64,000 nucleotides of DNA from JAHBVH01 sp034432375. GTDB lineage: Bacteria; Chloroflexota; Anaerolineae; Caldilineales; Caldilineaceae. Positions within the stretch are counted from its first letter, which is position 1. Each line of letters begins with the position of its first letter. The DNA lies in assembly GCA_034432375.1 (NCBI GenBank), contig DAOUCA010000164.1, positions 62,001-126,000 of the forward strand, in the 5' to 3' direction. The notes under the pieces are model-generated. The model did no database searches and was not told the origin of the DNA. It saw only the letters and a program-made list of their open reading frames with translations. Positions 44,519 through 52,540 of the stretch are shown piece after piece. Both the position numbers and the translations under genes were made by a program.

Positions 44519-46207
44519 ATGGCTGAAAATCAGTTCGATGTCATTATTATTGGTACAGGAATCGGTGGGACAATGGTAGGCGCGATTTTAGCAAGGCACA
44601 ACTACCGCGTCTTAATGATTGAAAAGGGCGCACATCCGCGCTTCACGATCGGTGAGGCAGTTGTTCCCACCTCGTCGTTGCTAATGCGCATCATTGGTGA
44701 GCGGTATGATGTACCCGAAATTGCCCTCTTAAGCAACGCGAAATCCATTCAACAACAGATCACTACTTCTTGTGGTGTCAAGACCACCAACGGATTCTTG
44801 TATCATCGCGCCGGCGAACGTCAGAACCCCAAAGAATGTAATCTACTCATTCCGCATCCACCACTCATCGATCCACCACACTTATATCGTCAAGAGATCG
44901 ATCACTATATGCTGAAGGTAGCGATGAACTATGGTGCAATCTATCGTGAACGCACAACCGTCTGCAACATCAGCTTTCACAACGAATCTGTTACGGTAGA
45001 GACAGAAGCTGGCGATCAATTTAAGTGCCGATATCTTATTGATGCAGCCGGTACTCATTCGCCATTAGCACATAAATTCAACCTCCGCGTCGATCCAGCG
45101 GAAATTAGAACTCATTCGCGCGTCCTATTTACCCATATGAAGAATGTACCCCATTACGATGATGTAGCCGACCCGCCCAATGATCCTGGACTCTCGCTAC
45201 AGTGGCGTGATGGCACCCTTCATCATATATTTGATGGCGGGTGGTTCTGGACCATTCCATTTGACAATGTAGCTGGATCCACGAATCAGCTCTGTAGCGT
45301 TGGACTTTGTTTGGATCCACGGAAGTATCCAGATACAGGTCTTGCCTCAGAAGAGGAATTTCAGCAATTCTTACGGCGTTTTCCAAGCATAGCCGCCCAA
45401 TTGGGACAGGCAGAAGCTGTGCGCCCTTGGGTAAAAACAGGACGCATACAATACCTATCGCGCAGTTGTGTGGGTGATCGGTACTTCTTGCTACCTCACT
45501 CCTACGGTTTTTTCGATGCATTACAGTCAAAGGGTCTCGTCTGCACATGCGAAGTTATCAATCTATTTGCCGACCGCTTGCTTTCTGCATTGGCGGACAA
45601 TGACCTGTCAGCTGCTCGATTCGCCGATCTCGACCAGGTTCAAGCGCGGTTGGCCGATTTTGTCGATCGCCATATCGCTAATTTTTATCGTTCATTTGCT
45701 GATTTTTCACTCTGGAATGCATGGTTACGCATTCATGTTGTGATGGTTACACTTTGCTTCTCGGCAGTTGTCTGCCGGTACGCGAAATACGCTGCATCGG
45801 GCAATAAAGCACTCTTTGGTGAATGGGAGGGTGAACCATTCCCGAGTTCATTGTATCCCAATCTCGAGGGCATACAGGCGATCTTTAATGATGCCGAAGC
45901 GTTTGTTCTGTGCTTTGAGCGGGGGGAATTAACGGCGCAAGAAGCGGCGGCGCAGATCAACAGCCTCTTGAGCCATAACGAATATGTGCCGCCATTGCTG
46001 GACTGGGCAGATTCACAATGTATCCACATGGATAATGTTGCAGAGAAAGCACAGGAAGTGTCCATGTGGGCCAAGACCAAAGCGCCGGCAGCACTGTATC
46101 ATCAAGTCTTTGACTTTGATCGAGCTGCACTAGTATTCCCTGCTCTGACGGAGAACCAGAGCGTTTCTGGACTAGAAACTTCGGTTCTCCATTCAACCGC
46201 AGTATAG
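44519..46207 (+). CDS. PrnC-like flavin-dependent halogenase 2
   Basis: 562 residues, closely related to the gene at 34988 along its whole length. GTGIGGT at 12-18, GEAVVP at 45-50, WFWTIP at 242-247, and Lys88 in CGVK at the place of the likely catalytic Lys. The two copies differ enough that they may halogenate different ring positions, or one may act before and one after another step. A 62-bp palindrome follows the stop. Confidence 0.92.
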   Translation: MAENQFDVIIIGTGIGGTMVGAILARHNYRVLMIEKGAHPRFTIGEAVVPTSSLLMRIIGERYDVPEIALLSNAKSIQQQITTSCGVKTTNGFLYHRAGERQNPKECNLLIPHPPLIDPPHLYRQEIDHYMLKVAMNYGAIYRERTTVCNISFHNESVTVETEAGDQFKCRYLIDAAGTHSPLAHKFNLRVDPAEIRTHSRVLFTHMKNVPHYDDVADPPNDPGLSLQWRDGTLHHIFDGGWFWTIPFDNVAGSTNQLCSVGLCLDPRKYPDTGLASEEEFQQFLRRFPSIAAQLGQAEAVRPWVKTGRIQYLSRSCVGDRYFLLPHSYGFFDALQSKGLVCTCEVINLFADRLLSALADNDLSAARFADLDQVQARLADFVDRHIANFYRSFADFSLWNAWLRIHVVMVTLCFSAVVCRYAKYAASGNKALFGEWEGEPFPSSLYPNLEGIQAIFNDAEAFVLCFERGELTAQEAAAQINSLLSHNEYVPPLLDWADSQCIHMDNVAEKAQEVSMWAKTKAPAALYHQVFDFDRAALVFPALTENQSVSGLETSVLHSTAV

Positions 46208-46275
46208 CAGTTGAAGATCCAACGCTTCTTGCACCGAACTTTGAATAACTCATGTTACGCAGTAAACATGCCGGT

Positions 46276-46337
46276 CTCGAGTATGCCGCATCCCCAGATG
46301 CGGATTGACCCGCATCTGGGGATGCGGCGTACTCGAG
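46276..46337. terminator. 62-bp palindrome (terminator/repeat) after halogenase 2
   Basis: CTCGAGTATGCCGCATCCCCAGATGCGG and its near-exact complement form a stem of about 28 bp. It probably ends the transcript of the run from 26372. The remaining 46208-46473 gap holds nothing else recognisable. Confidence 0.65.
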
Positions 46338-46473
46338 TGTCGTGGTGCCTTTATGGGAAGATGCGTACCATGAGTGAATAAAACCATTCACGACTGTGCT
46401 TTGAGTCATTACGATTTTGTTTATAGAAAAACAGCATCATAGTTCCTTTTTGATCATGAATCAGGAGTAAACC

Positions 46474-46887
46474 ATGAGTTCAAAAATTTGTACCGTGATC
46501 CATCTAAATGACACCTTTCAGGGTAAACAGAATCTCTCTTATTTTGAAGGCATCTGTTGCGAAAATGTTGGTTCAAAACGAATTTGCATGCATGTGCTCA
46601 GAATGCCGCCGGGCGCACGCGGCACAGCACACCGGCATGAAGAGCACGAAACGGCCATTTATATCCTTCAAGGAACCGTTGCCTCCTGGCATGGTGAAAA
46701 TCTCCAAGAACATTTAACGGCTGCGGCAGGTGAAATGATCTACGTCCCAGCGGGAACACCTCATCTGCCTTACAATCCAAGCTCTGATGAGGAGATAATC
46801 GCCATCATTGCTCGCACCGACGCCAGTGAGCAGGAAAGCGTCGTTCTGATGCCTGAATTAGAGCAGTTAGATCTGGTATTGGCGTAG
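46474..46887 (+). CDS. Single-domain cupin protein
   Basis: 137 residues; GGAG precedes the ATG. Cupin motifs: AHRHEEHETAIYILQG with the metal-binding His residues, and GEMIYVPAGTPHLPYN with the last His. It resembles the two cupins fused to the monooxygenase at 26372 in both sequence style and the I-A-I-I-A-R-T ending strand. It may be an enzyme or a protective binding protein; function unknown. Confidence 0.85.
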   Translation: MSSKICTVIHLNDTFQGKQNLSYFEGICCENVGSKRICMHVLRMPPGARGTAHRHEEHETAIYILQGTVASWHGENLQEHLTAAAGEMIYVPAGTPHLPYNPSSDEEIIAIIARTDASEQESVVLMPELEQLDLVLA

Positions 46888-47109
46888 CGACTACGCCGAT
46901 ACCACTTACATACACCGATTGGATATGGGCTGGTTAACATCTTTTGCAGATATACCCGTTCAGTGTTTCGCACTAGAACAGCGTACTGCTCGGTTACGAA
47001 TTAGCTATAAATAATGTTGACCAGCCCAAGTAAAGAACAAACGCCAATGAAGAAATGCTTGTTGTGAGAGCTACATAGATCCAAGTACTCAAAAGAAGGA
47101 ATATGGTTA

Positions 47110-48930
47110 ATGACAGTCATAGATGTAAAAGATCTGGTTCTTCAAGAAAAAACCCATGTGAGTAATGGTTCTCAGGGTGAACCCTTTTCTGATCAGCTAG
47201 GTGACCTAGCTGAACTATTGACAATTCAGGGGTTATTCCAAGAACAAGTGTACAAGACACCAGATGCAATAGCTGTTGTCTTTGGTGAGCAACGCCTAAC
47301 GTATGCTGAATTGAATCAGCAAGCCAACCGTCTTGCCCATCATTTACGCCAACAGTACGATGTAAAACGTGGTGAGTTCGTTGCATTACTGATGAATCGC
47401 TCAAGTGATATGATCGTCTGTCTCTTGGCGATACTTAAAGCGGGTGCCGCTTATATACCAATCGACCCACGACATCCCTCTGCGATCATCCGCGATATAT
47501 TGCAAGAGACAAAGGCGAAGGTCCTTCTGCTGGATTCAGCTTACTATTTTATGGTTAGCGATATTCCGATAGAACTCTTCTTGGTCGATGATGAGTTAGA
47601 GGGCTTGACAACACCAACAACGAATCCGGCTGTTGTTAGCAATTCACACGATTTGGCCTATATCATATATACCTCGGGTTCGACAGGATACCGCAAAGGG
47701 GTCGCCATCGAGCAGAGATCGATTGTGAATACACTGCAATGGCGCGTCAAATACTATGCATTTGACAAAACCGACGCGACATTACAACTACCCTCTTACG
47801 CATTTGATAGCTCAGTTGTTGACATCTTTGCAATGCTTCTGGCAGGTGGGTCCATTGTGATTCCGTGCGAAGAGTTGCGCACCGATCCTTTCTACCTCAA
47901 GCGCCTCATCGTTGAGCATGGCGTAAGCCACTTTGTGATCACACCAACATTTTACAATCTCCTCATCGACTATATCGCTGACTCAGCGTCCACACTGCGC
48001 TCGATTACGGTCGCAGGTGAGCCCATAACCAAGAAGCTCGTGCAGAAACACTATCACCATTTTCCGCATGTGCAGCTGGTGAATGAATATGGACCGACAG
48101 AAAATGCAGTCTGTTCAACAGCTCATCGTCTGCGTGGACAGGATGAGTGGATCTCCATCGGCAAACCGATTCCCAATGTACAAGTTTACATTCTTGATCA
48201 CAACCAGAACCCTGTTTCCAGCGGTGAAAAAGGCGAAATTTATCTAGCCGGTATTGGGTTGGCCCGTGGGTATTTCAACCAACCGACACAGACACTAGAA
48301 CGATTTCTGTTTGATCCCTTTGTTGACCAACCTGGGCAACGTATGTATCGAACGGGCGATATTGGATGCATGCGCGAGGATGGGCTCATTGAATTCTTTG
48401 GTCGTACCGATGACCAAGTCAAGATTCGCGGGTTTCGAATCGAGTTGGGTGAGGTCGAACATGCCATACTATCCCATCCAGCGATCCAAGAGGTCGTGGT
48501 GCTGTGTACAGAAGCGACAGACCAAGAAAAGCACCTTTGCGCCTATGTCGTGGGCGGAGCGGCATCCGATATGGATCGGCTGCGTGATCATGTACGGCAA
48601 CGGTTGCCGCGCTACATGGTGCCAGATTTCTTCATGCAGCTTCAGCATCTGCCGATGACGATCAATGGGAAAGTGGATCGGCGCGCTTTGCTCGCATTAC
48701 AAGTAAAGAGTGACCAAACCATCGAGACCTTGCAACCCAGGAACACCGCCGAAGCAAAATTGCTTCAGATCTGGTCAGAAGAATTGAAACATCAGAACTT
48801 TAACGTCTTTGATGATTTTTTTACAGTAGGCGGCAACTCGTTGCGTGCCGTCAAAGTAATCACGCGAATCCATGAAGAGTTTCACGTTGATCTGGCCGTT
48901 CCTGAACTATATCTCTATACCACAGTCTAG
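47110..48930 (+). CDS. NRPS adenylation-peptidyl carrier protein (A-PCP)
   Basis: 606 residues. Adenylation cores: LTYAELNQQANRLAHHL (A1), YTSGSTGYRKG near 186 (A3), NEYGPTENAVCS (A5), YRTGD (A7), GRTDDQVKIRGFRIE (A8), NGKVDR (A10). PCP: DDFFTVGGNSLRAVK with Ser near 577. A hand-read specificity code is about DSVVTAEVCK, nearest to Tyr-type codes but not decisive. The PCP stops at YLYTTV, missing its last helix, because a MITE-like element begins at the stop codon. No condensation or thioesterase domain follows. It probably supplies an aminoacyl-PCP to other enzymes. Confidence 0.9.
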   Translation: MTVIDVKDLVLQEKTHVSNGSQGEPFSDQLGDLAELLTIQGLFQEQVYKTPDAIAVVFGEQRLTYAELNQQANRLAHHLRQQYDVKRGEFVALLMNRSSDMIVCLLAILKAGAAYIPIDPRHPSAIIRDILQETKAKVLLLDSAYYFMVSDIPIELFLVDDELEGLTTPTTNPAVVSNSHDLAYIIYTSGSTGYRKGVAIEQRSIVNTLQWRVKYYAFDKTDATLQLPSYAFDSSVVDIFAMLLAGGSIVIPCEELRTDPFYLKRLIVEHGVSHFVITPTFYNLLIDYIADSASTLRSITVAGEPITKKLVQKHYHHFPHVQLVNEYGPTENAVCSTAHRLRGQDEWISIGKPIPNVQVYILDHNQNPVSSGEKGEIYLAGIGLARGYFNQPTQTLERFLFDPFVDQPGQRMYRTGDIGCMREDGLIEFFGRTDDQVKIRGFRIELGEVEHAILSHPAIQEVVVLCTEATDQEKHLCAYVVGGAASDMDRLRDHVRQRLPRYMVPDFFMQLQHLPMTINGKVDRRALLALQVKSDQTIETLQPRNTAEAKLLQIWSEELKHQNFNVFDDFFTVGGNSLRAVKVITRIHEEFHVDLAVPELYLYTTV

Positions 48931-49134
48931 TTACCGTAGGGTTTGCGTCGCCACAGGCCGAAGCCCTGTGTCTGATAAAGAAAGCTGCGCTGAAGCGCAC
49001 TTTGCTGGCAGCCCGCTTGAGCGGGACTTCCTTTCTCAGCCTGAGGGCTTCAGCCTCAGGTAGGTACGCGCCATTGCCTGTGGGATCCCTCATTTGTACA
49101 AGGGCCTTCCCCCTTTCAAACCCTACGGTAGCTA
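48928..49134. mobile_element. MITE-like element that truncates the A-PCP gene
   Basis: Ends CTAGTTACCGTAGGGTTT and the matching complement AAACCCTACGGTAGCTAA bracket 207 bp without a transposase. The left end supplies the TAG that terminates the A-PCP reading frame. The inner sequence has further short hairpins. The rest of the gap to 49211 has no gene. Confidence 0.7.
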
Positions 49135-49211
49135 AATAGTCACTTAGCGTTTCTTTAACTCTCGGTGTAAAATTAAATTCTTATCCCTTTACTACCATAG
49201 TGCTGCAAACA

Positions 49212-49269
49212 TTTAAGTTTTAGAAATCACCACACGAGCACAAGCCGTCAAGGATTTCTAAAACTTAAA
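49212..49269. promoter_or_regulatory. 17-bp inverted repeat upstream of the PhyH-like gene
   Basis: TTTAAGTTTTAGAAATC and its exact complement are separated by 24 bp, 28 bp ahead of the ATG at 49298. An operator or an attenuator-like hairpin in the leader. Confidence 0.5.
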
Positions 49270-49297
49270 CAGCCAGATAAATAGGAGAGATTGAGTC

Positions 49298-50224
49298 ATG
49301 AGTCACACCTATCCCGAAATTACGGCAGAGCACGCTGCCTTTTACGCCGAAAATGGCTATTTAATTGTCGAGAATGCCTTGAGCCCCACTGAGTTGGCAG
49401 AATTGCGGGCGGAGACCACCACCATTTGTCGGGGTGATCGTGGTACCGATATCCGCAACTATGAACCACCGCCCGCCGGTGCCACCGAAGACGAAGTTCT
49501 GCGCAACTATCTGTGTATCCATTTCCCCCACAAAATTTCCGATATTATGGAGCGCCACTTGGCTCATCCGACGATTGTCGATGTGGCCACCAAAGTGATT
49601 GGTCCCGACGTGAAATGTATGCAGTCGATGCTCTTTATCAAAGCGTCGGGCAAACCGGGGCAGGCGTGGCACCAGGACGAATGGGCGATTCCCACGCGCG
49701 ACCGCAGCCTCACTGGCGGTTGGATTGCACTCGACGATGCCACGGTCGAAAATGGCTGCCTCTGGGTGATCCCCGGCTCACACAAACCGGGCGTCATCTA
49801 TCCCTTTGGCCAACAAAACGACCCGCGCTTTGATTGTGGCACCGAGAGTTATAACTTCCCCTATCAGGATGAAGATGCCATCCCTGTGGAAGTCAAGGCC
49901 GGCGCGATTGTCTTTTTCAATGGCTACTTGCTCCACCGTTCGTTGCCCAATTATGCAAAAGGCGGCTACCGACGGGTGCTCGTCAACCACTACATGAGTG
50001 CCCAGTCGCTGCTGCCCTGGCGGCGGCCCAAAGAAGGCGAAGGGATGGCCGTGACCGATTACCGCGACATTGTGATGATCGCCGGCAAGGATCCATACGC
50101 CTGGAAGGGGATCGAAGATTTAGCCACGCCCTCCCTGCGTCCGAGCGGGGAGGGGGGCTGCGACAATGGCACGCGCCCCAAGGATGAAGAACCACGCAGT
50201 AAGGTTATCGGGGGCGTGCACTAG
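49298..50224 (+). CDS. Phytanoyl-CoA dioxygenase (PhyH) family protein
   Basis: 308 residues. Fe(II)/2-oxoglutarate site: HQD at 125-127 (WHQDEWAIP), distal His213 (LLHRSLPN), and Arg225 for 2-oxoglutarate. Typical start AAFYAENGYLIVENALSPTEL. AGGAGAG precedes the ATG. GC content is back to that of the flank, and codon choice differs from the island, so it is more likely a neighbour than a member of the pathway. It would hydroxylate a small substrate. Confidence 0.92.
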   Translation: MSHTYPEITAEHAAFYAENGYLIVENALSPTELAELRAETTTICRGDRGTDIRNYEPPPAGATEDEVLRNYLCIHFPHKISDIMERHLAHPTIVDVATKVIGPDVKCMQSMLFIKASGKPGQAWHQDEWAIPTRDRSLTGGWIALDDATVENGCLWVIPGSHKPGVIYPFGQQNDPRFDCGTESYNFPYQDEDAIPVEVKAGAIVFFNGYLLHRSLPNYAKGGYRRVLVNHYMSAQSLLPWRRPKEGEGMAVTDYRDIVMIAGKDPYAWKGIEDLATPSLRPSGEGGCDNGTRPKDEEPRSKVIGGVH

Positions 50225-50233
50225 GTGTTCAGG

Positions 50234-50264
50234 CATGTTGCTTGACAAGTTGTCAAGCAACATG
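50234..50264. promoter_or_regulatory. 31-bp perfect palindrome, probable antitoxin operator
   Basis: CATGTTGCTTGACA and its complement with a three-base centre, 14 bp ahead of the Phd/YefM-like start. Such antitoxins autorepress through palindromes in this position. Confidence 0.65.
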
Positions 50265-50277
50265 TTAAAGTAGTTGT

Positions 50278-50500
50278 ATGAAAATATATCCGGTTGGAGA
50301 ATTTAAAGCTCACTTTTCAGAAATCATCGAACAGGTACGCGCCGGTGAAGAAATCATTATTAGCTATGGCAAGAAACACGAGAAAGTTGCTGCCCTGATT
50401 CCCTAGGCCGCTTATAAAACTAAAAAGATTCGACTGGGGCTGCTACAGGATAAAACACTCAAAATTCACGATGACTTCCTCTATTATCCGCAATCACCAT
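50278..50500 (+). pseudogene. Phd/YefM-type antitoxin with an in-frame stop
   Basis: The frame begins MKIYPVGEFKAHFSEIIEQV and continues RAGEEIIISYGKKHEKVAALIP, a clear Phd/YefM N-terminal domain. A TAG at 50404-50406 stops it after 42 residues; reading on in the same frame gives AAYKTKKIRLGLLQDKTLKI, then HDDF, the normal rest of the family (KxxLGLLxGK..IPDDF). One base change would restore it. No PIN or RelE toxin gene follows. Confidence 0.8.
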
Positions 50501-50722
50501 CCCGTCTCCGCCCCAGCCGAAGCCAGCCTGATTTCGCTTGTTTGACAACGGATCTTGTCAGGTGTACGATTCCTTTTCTCTCTCAAAAACTGACTTGCCG
50601 CGCTCGATATCAGGGTATGTCGCGCATGCCGGCCTTCAACCCGTATCATTCTACCGGCAGTCGATCTCACTGGCCGCGAAGCGCCCAAAGCGCCTCCGGA
50701 CGATAGCGAAAGGATCTCGGAT

Positions 50723-51613
50723 ATGGCAAGAATCAACAAGTGTATCGAATTGCTGGCGGCGGGACAGCCGATCTACGCAACGCATCCGCACGAACTGAGC
50801 TATAAAGCCGGATTGGAAGATGCCAAGACGTGGGCGGATATGCTGCTCATCGACTTTGAGCACCACCCCTTTGACACCGTCGGGTTGACGGCCTATATGC
50901 GCGGGTTGAAAGATGGCGGCCCAACCGCCAGCGGCCATCTCACCCCCACCGTCGTCTGCACCTTACCCGCCAATGCCATTACGCCCGAGGAGGTGCTCTA
51001 CAACGCCTGGCAGGCGCGCCACGTCTTGACCGCCGGCGTCCACGGCATTCTGCACACCCATGCGCGCACGGCTGAGTCGGTGGCGGCGTTTGTACAGACC
51101 ACCCGCTACCCCTTCCAAACGCTAGAACGGGAGACGATTGGCGAAGGGCTGCGCGGCGCTGGTGGACAGCGACCGGCCAATGACATTTGGGGCGTGTCGA
51201 CGGCGGAGTACGCACGCATCGCCGACCCGTGGCCGTTAAATCCGCAGGGCGAACTGTTGCTGGGTCTTAAAATTGAGGACCGCTATTGTTTGCAGAATGT
51301 CGACGCCATCGCGGCCGTGCCGGGCATTGGCTTTGCCGAGTGGGGTCCCGGCGATATGGGCATGTCCTTTGGCCACGACGATGCCCACGATCCGCCCTAT
51401 CCACAGGAGATGAACGACGCGCGCGACAGCATCAAAGCCGCGCTCGACAGCCAGGGTATCGCCTTCTATTCGAGTTGGGCCGACCCCAACCTGACGATGG
51501 AGCAGCGTCTCGATTATTCGGTTGATGTCCTGGGTGTCAAAATGATGGGCGCGCCCAACAAAGCGTGGGCCGACTATGGCCGACAGAAGACTGGTCGGAC
51601 CATGCCAGTGTAG
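50723..51613 (+). CDS. HpcH/HpaI aldolase/citrate lyase family protein
   Basis: 296 residues. MLLIDFEHHPFD (family MxxxDxEH), GILHTHARTAE, KIEDRYCLQNVDAIAAVPGI (metal-binding Glu), then FAEWGPGDMGMSFG (metal-binding Asp). Class II aldolases of this family cleave 2-keto-3-deoxy acids into pyruvate or glyoxylate-type products with a divalent metal. Neighbouring PhyH suggests small-molecule catabolism. A palindrome follows. Confidence 0.88.
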   Translation: MARINKCIELLAAGQPIYATHPHELSYKAGLEDAKTWADMLLIDFEHHPFDTVGLTAYMRGLKDGGPTASGHLTPTVVCTLPANAITPEEVLYNAWQARHVLTAGVHGILHTHARTAESVAAFVQTTRYPFQTLERETIGEGLRGAGGQRPANDIWGVSTAEYARIADPWPLNPQGELLLGLKIEDRYCLQNVDAIAAVPGIGFAEWGPGDMGMSFGHDDAHDPPYPQEMNDARDSIKAALDSQGIAFYSSWADPNLTMEQRLDYSVDVLGVKMMGAPNKAWADYGRQKTGRTMPV

Positions 51614-51648
51614 TAGTCTATCGGTACCGCTATAACATCGCGAGGGCA

Positions 51649-51701
51649 GTAGGACGGTGGGACAGTGGGACAGTGATTGTCCCACTGTCCCACCGTCCTA
51701 C
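51649..51701. terminator. Perfect 24-bp stem palindrome after the aldolase
   Basis: GTAGGACGGTGGGACAGTGG continues to a 24-bp arm whose exact complement follows after five bases. Likely terminator. The remaining 51702-51981 gap holds the inverted repeat at 51811 and the MarR promoter. Confidence 0.75.
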
Positions 51702-51810
51702 TCTCTTGTTTACACCGCGCTGTACTCGCTTCGTCCACCCGGCGTAGCATGCCGCCATACCTTTGACATCCTTTTCAAAATTATGCTCCACGCGCCCAGT
51801 GGGCACCCTA

Positions 51811-51857
51811 CACGAACTTACACGAAGGATTTTCTTTTTTCTTCGTGTAAGTTCGTG
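51811..51857. repeat. 17-bp inverted repeat of the CTTCGTG type
   Basis: CACGAACTTACACGAAG and its exact complement flank a T-rich loop. Related in sequence to the CTTCGTGTGT decamers at 7951-8040. Confidence 0.75.
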
Positions 51858-51911
51858 AACTTCGTGGATCGCTTTTTTTGAAAAGTTCTTGAACTTTACT
51901 TATTCATGTAG

Positions 51912-51941
51912 TTGCTTGAAAAATGGAAATCATGCTATAGT
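51912..51941 (+). promoter_or_regulatory. Probable promoter of the MarR-exporter operon
   Basis: TTGCTT, 18 bp, TATAGT, just ahead of the MarR start at 51982. Two similar blocks, AGTAACTAAATAGTCAAC and TTTACTAATTATCAACTA, overlap and follow it and could be MarR binding sites. Confidence 0.45.
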
Positions 51942-51981
51942 AACTAAATAGTCAACCAGGTTTACTAATTATCAACTACTC

Positions 51982-52437
51982 ATGCAAATTCATAACGCCC
52001 ATTTTCTGCAGATGTTCTATGCGATAAAAACAATGAAACTCTCTGGACTTATTTCAGAGGATATCTCCTTCGCGGAATATGTCATGCTGCAACTGATCGC
52101 TGAAATGGCGTATGAAGCAGGGAGCAGTGACGTATGGGTGTCGGATATCGTCAAACGCGTCGAGGTAACGCCACAGGCGGTCTCAAAATTTATCCGTCTT
52201 GCCGCCAGTAAAGGGCATATCGAGCGTTTTGACAATGAGAGCGACCGCCGCAGCACAGGGGTCCGAATTACCGACCGTGGCAACGCTGTGTTGAGTAAAA
52301 CGGGAGAAGAACTGGCTGCTTTTTTCAAAAGTGTTTTGGGAGAATTCTCAGAAGAAGAATTAGCGACGATGAATGGATTGATGCGCAAACTTCAAATCAC
52401 TGCACAGATAAACTATGCGAAGCACAAAAAGAAATAG
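51982..52437 (+). CDS. MarR family transcriptional regulator
   Basis: 151 residues. Winged helix: VSDIVKRVEVTPQAVSKFIRLAASKGHIERFDNESDRRSTGVRIT, in which the DRRS wing is classic MarR. It lies 104 bp upstream of the ABC exporter genes and probably represses them until a drug-like ligand binds. Confidence 0.92.
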   Translation: MQIHNAHFLQMFYAIKTMKLSGLISEDISFAEYVMLQLIAEMAYEAGSSDVWVSDIVKRVEVTPQAVSKFIRLAASKGHIERFDNESDRRSTGVRITDRGNAVLSKTGEELAAFFKSVLGEFSEEELATMNGLMRKLQITAQINYAKHKKK

Positions 52438-52540
52438 CCTTATTGGTTCACTGTATGTTGGTTCACTGTATGTTGGTTCAAGGTATAGGCAAGAATAATG
52501 ATGATCAATCGTTTTAATCTCACGAAAAGGGCGCTTACCA

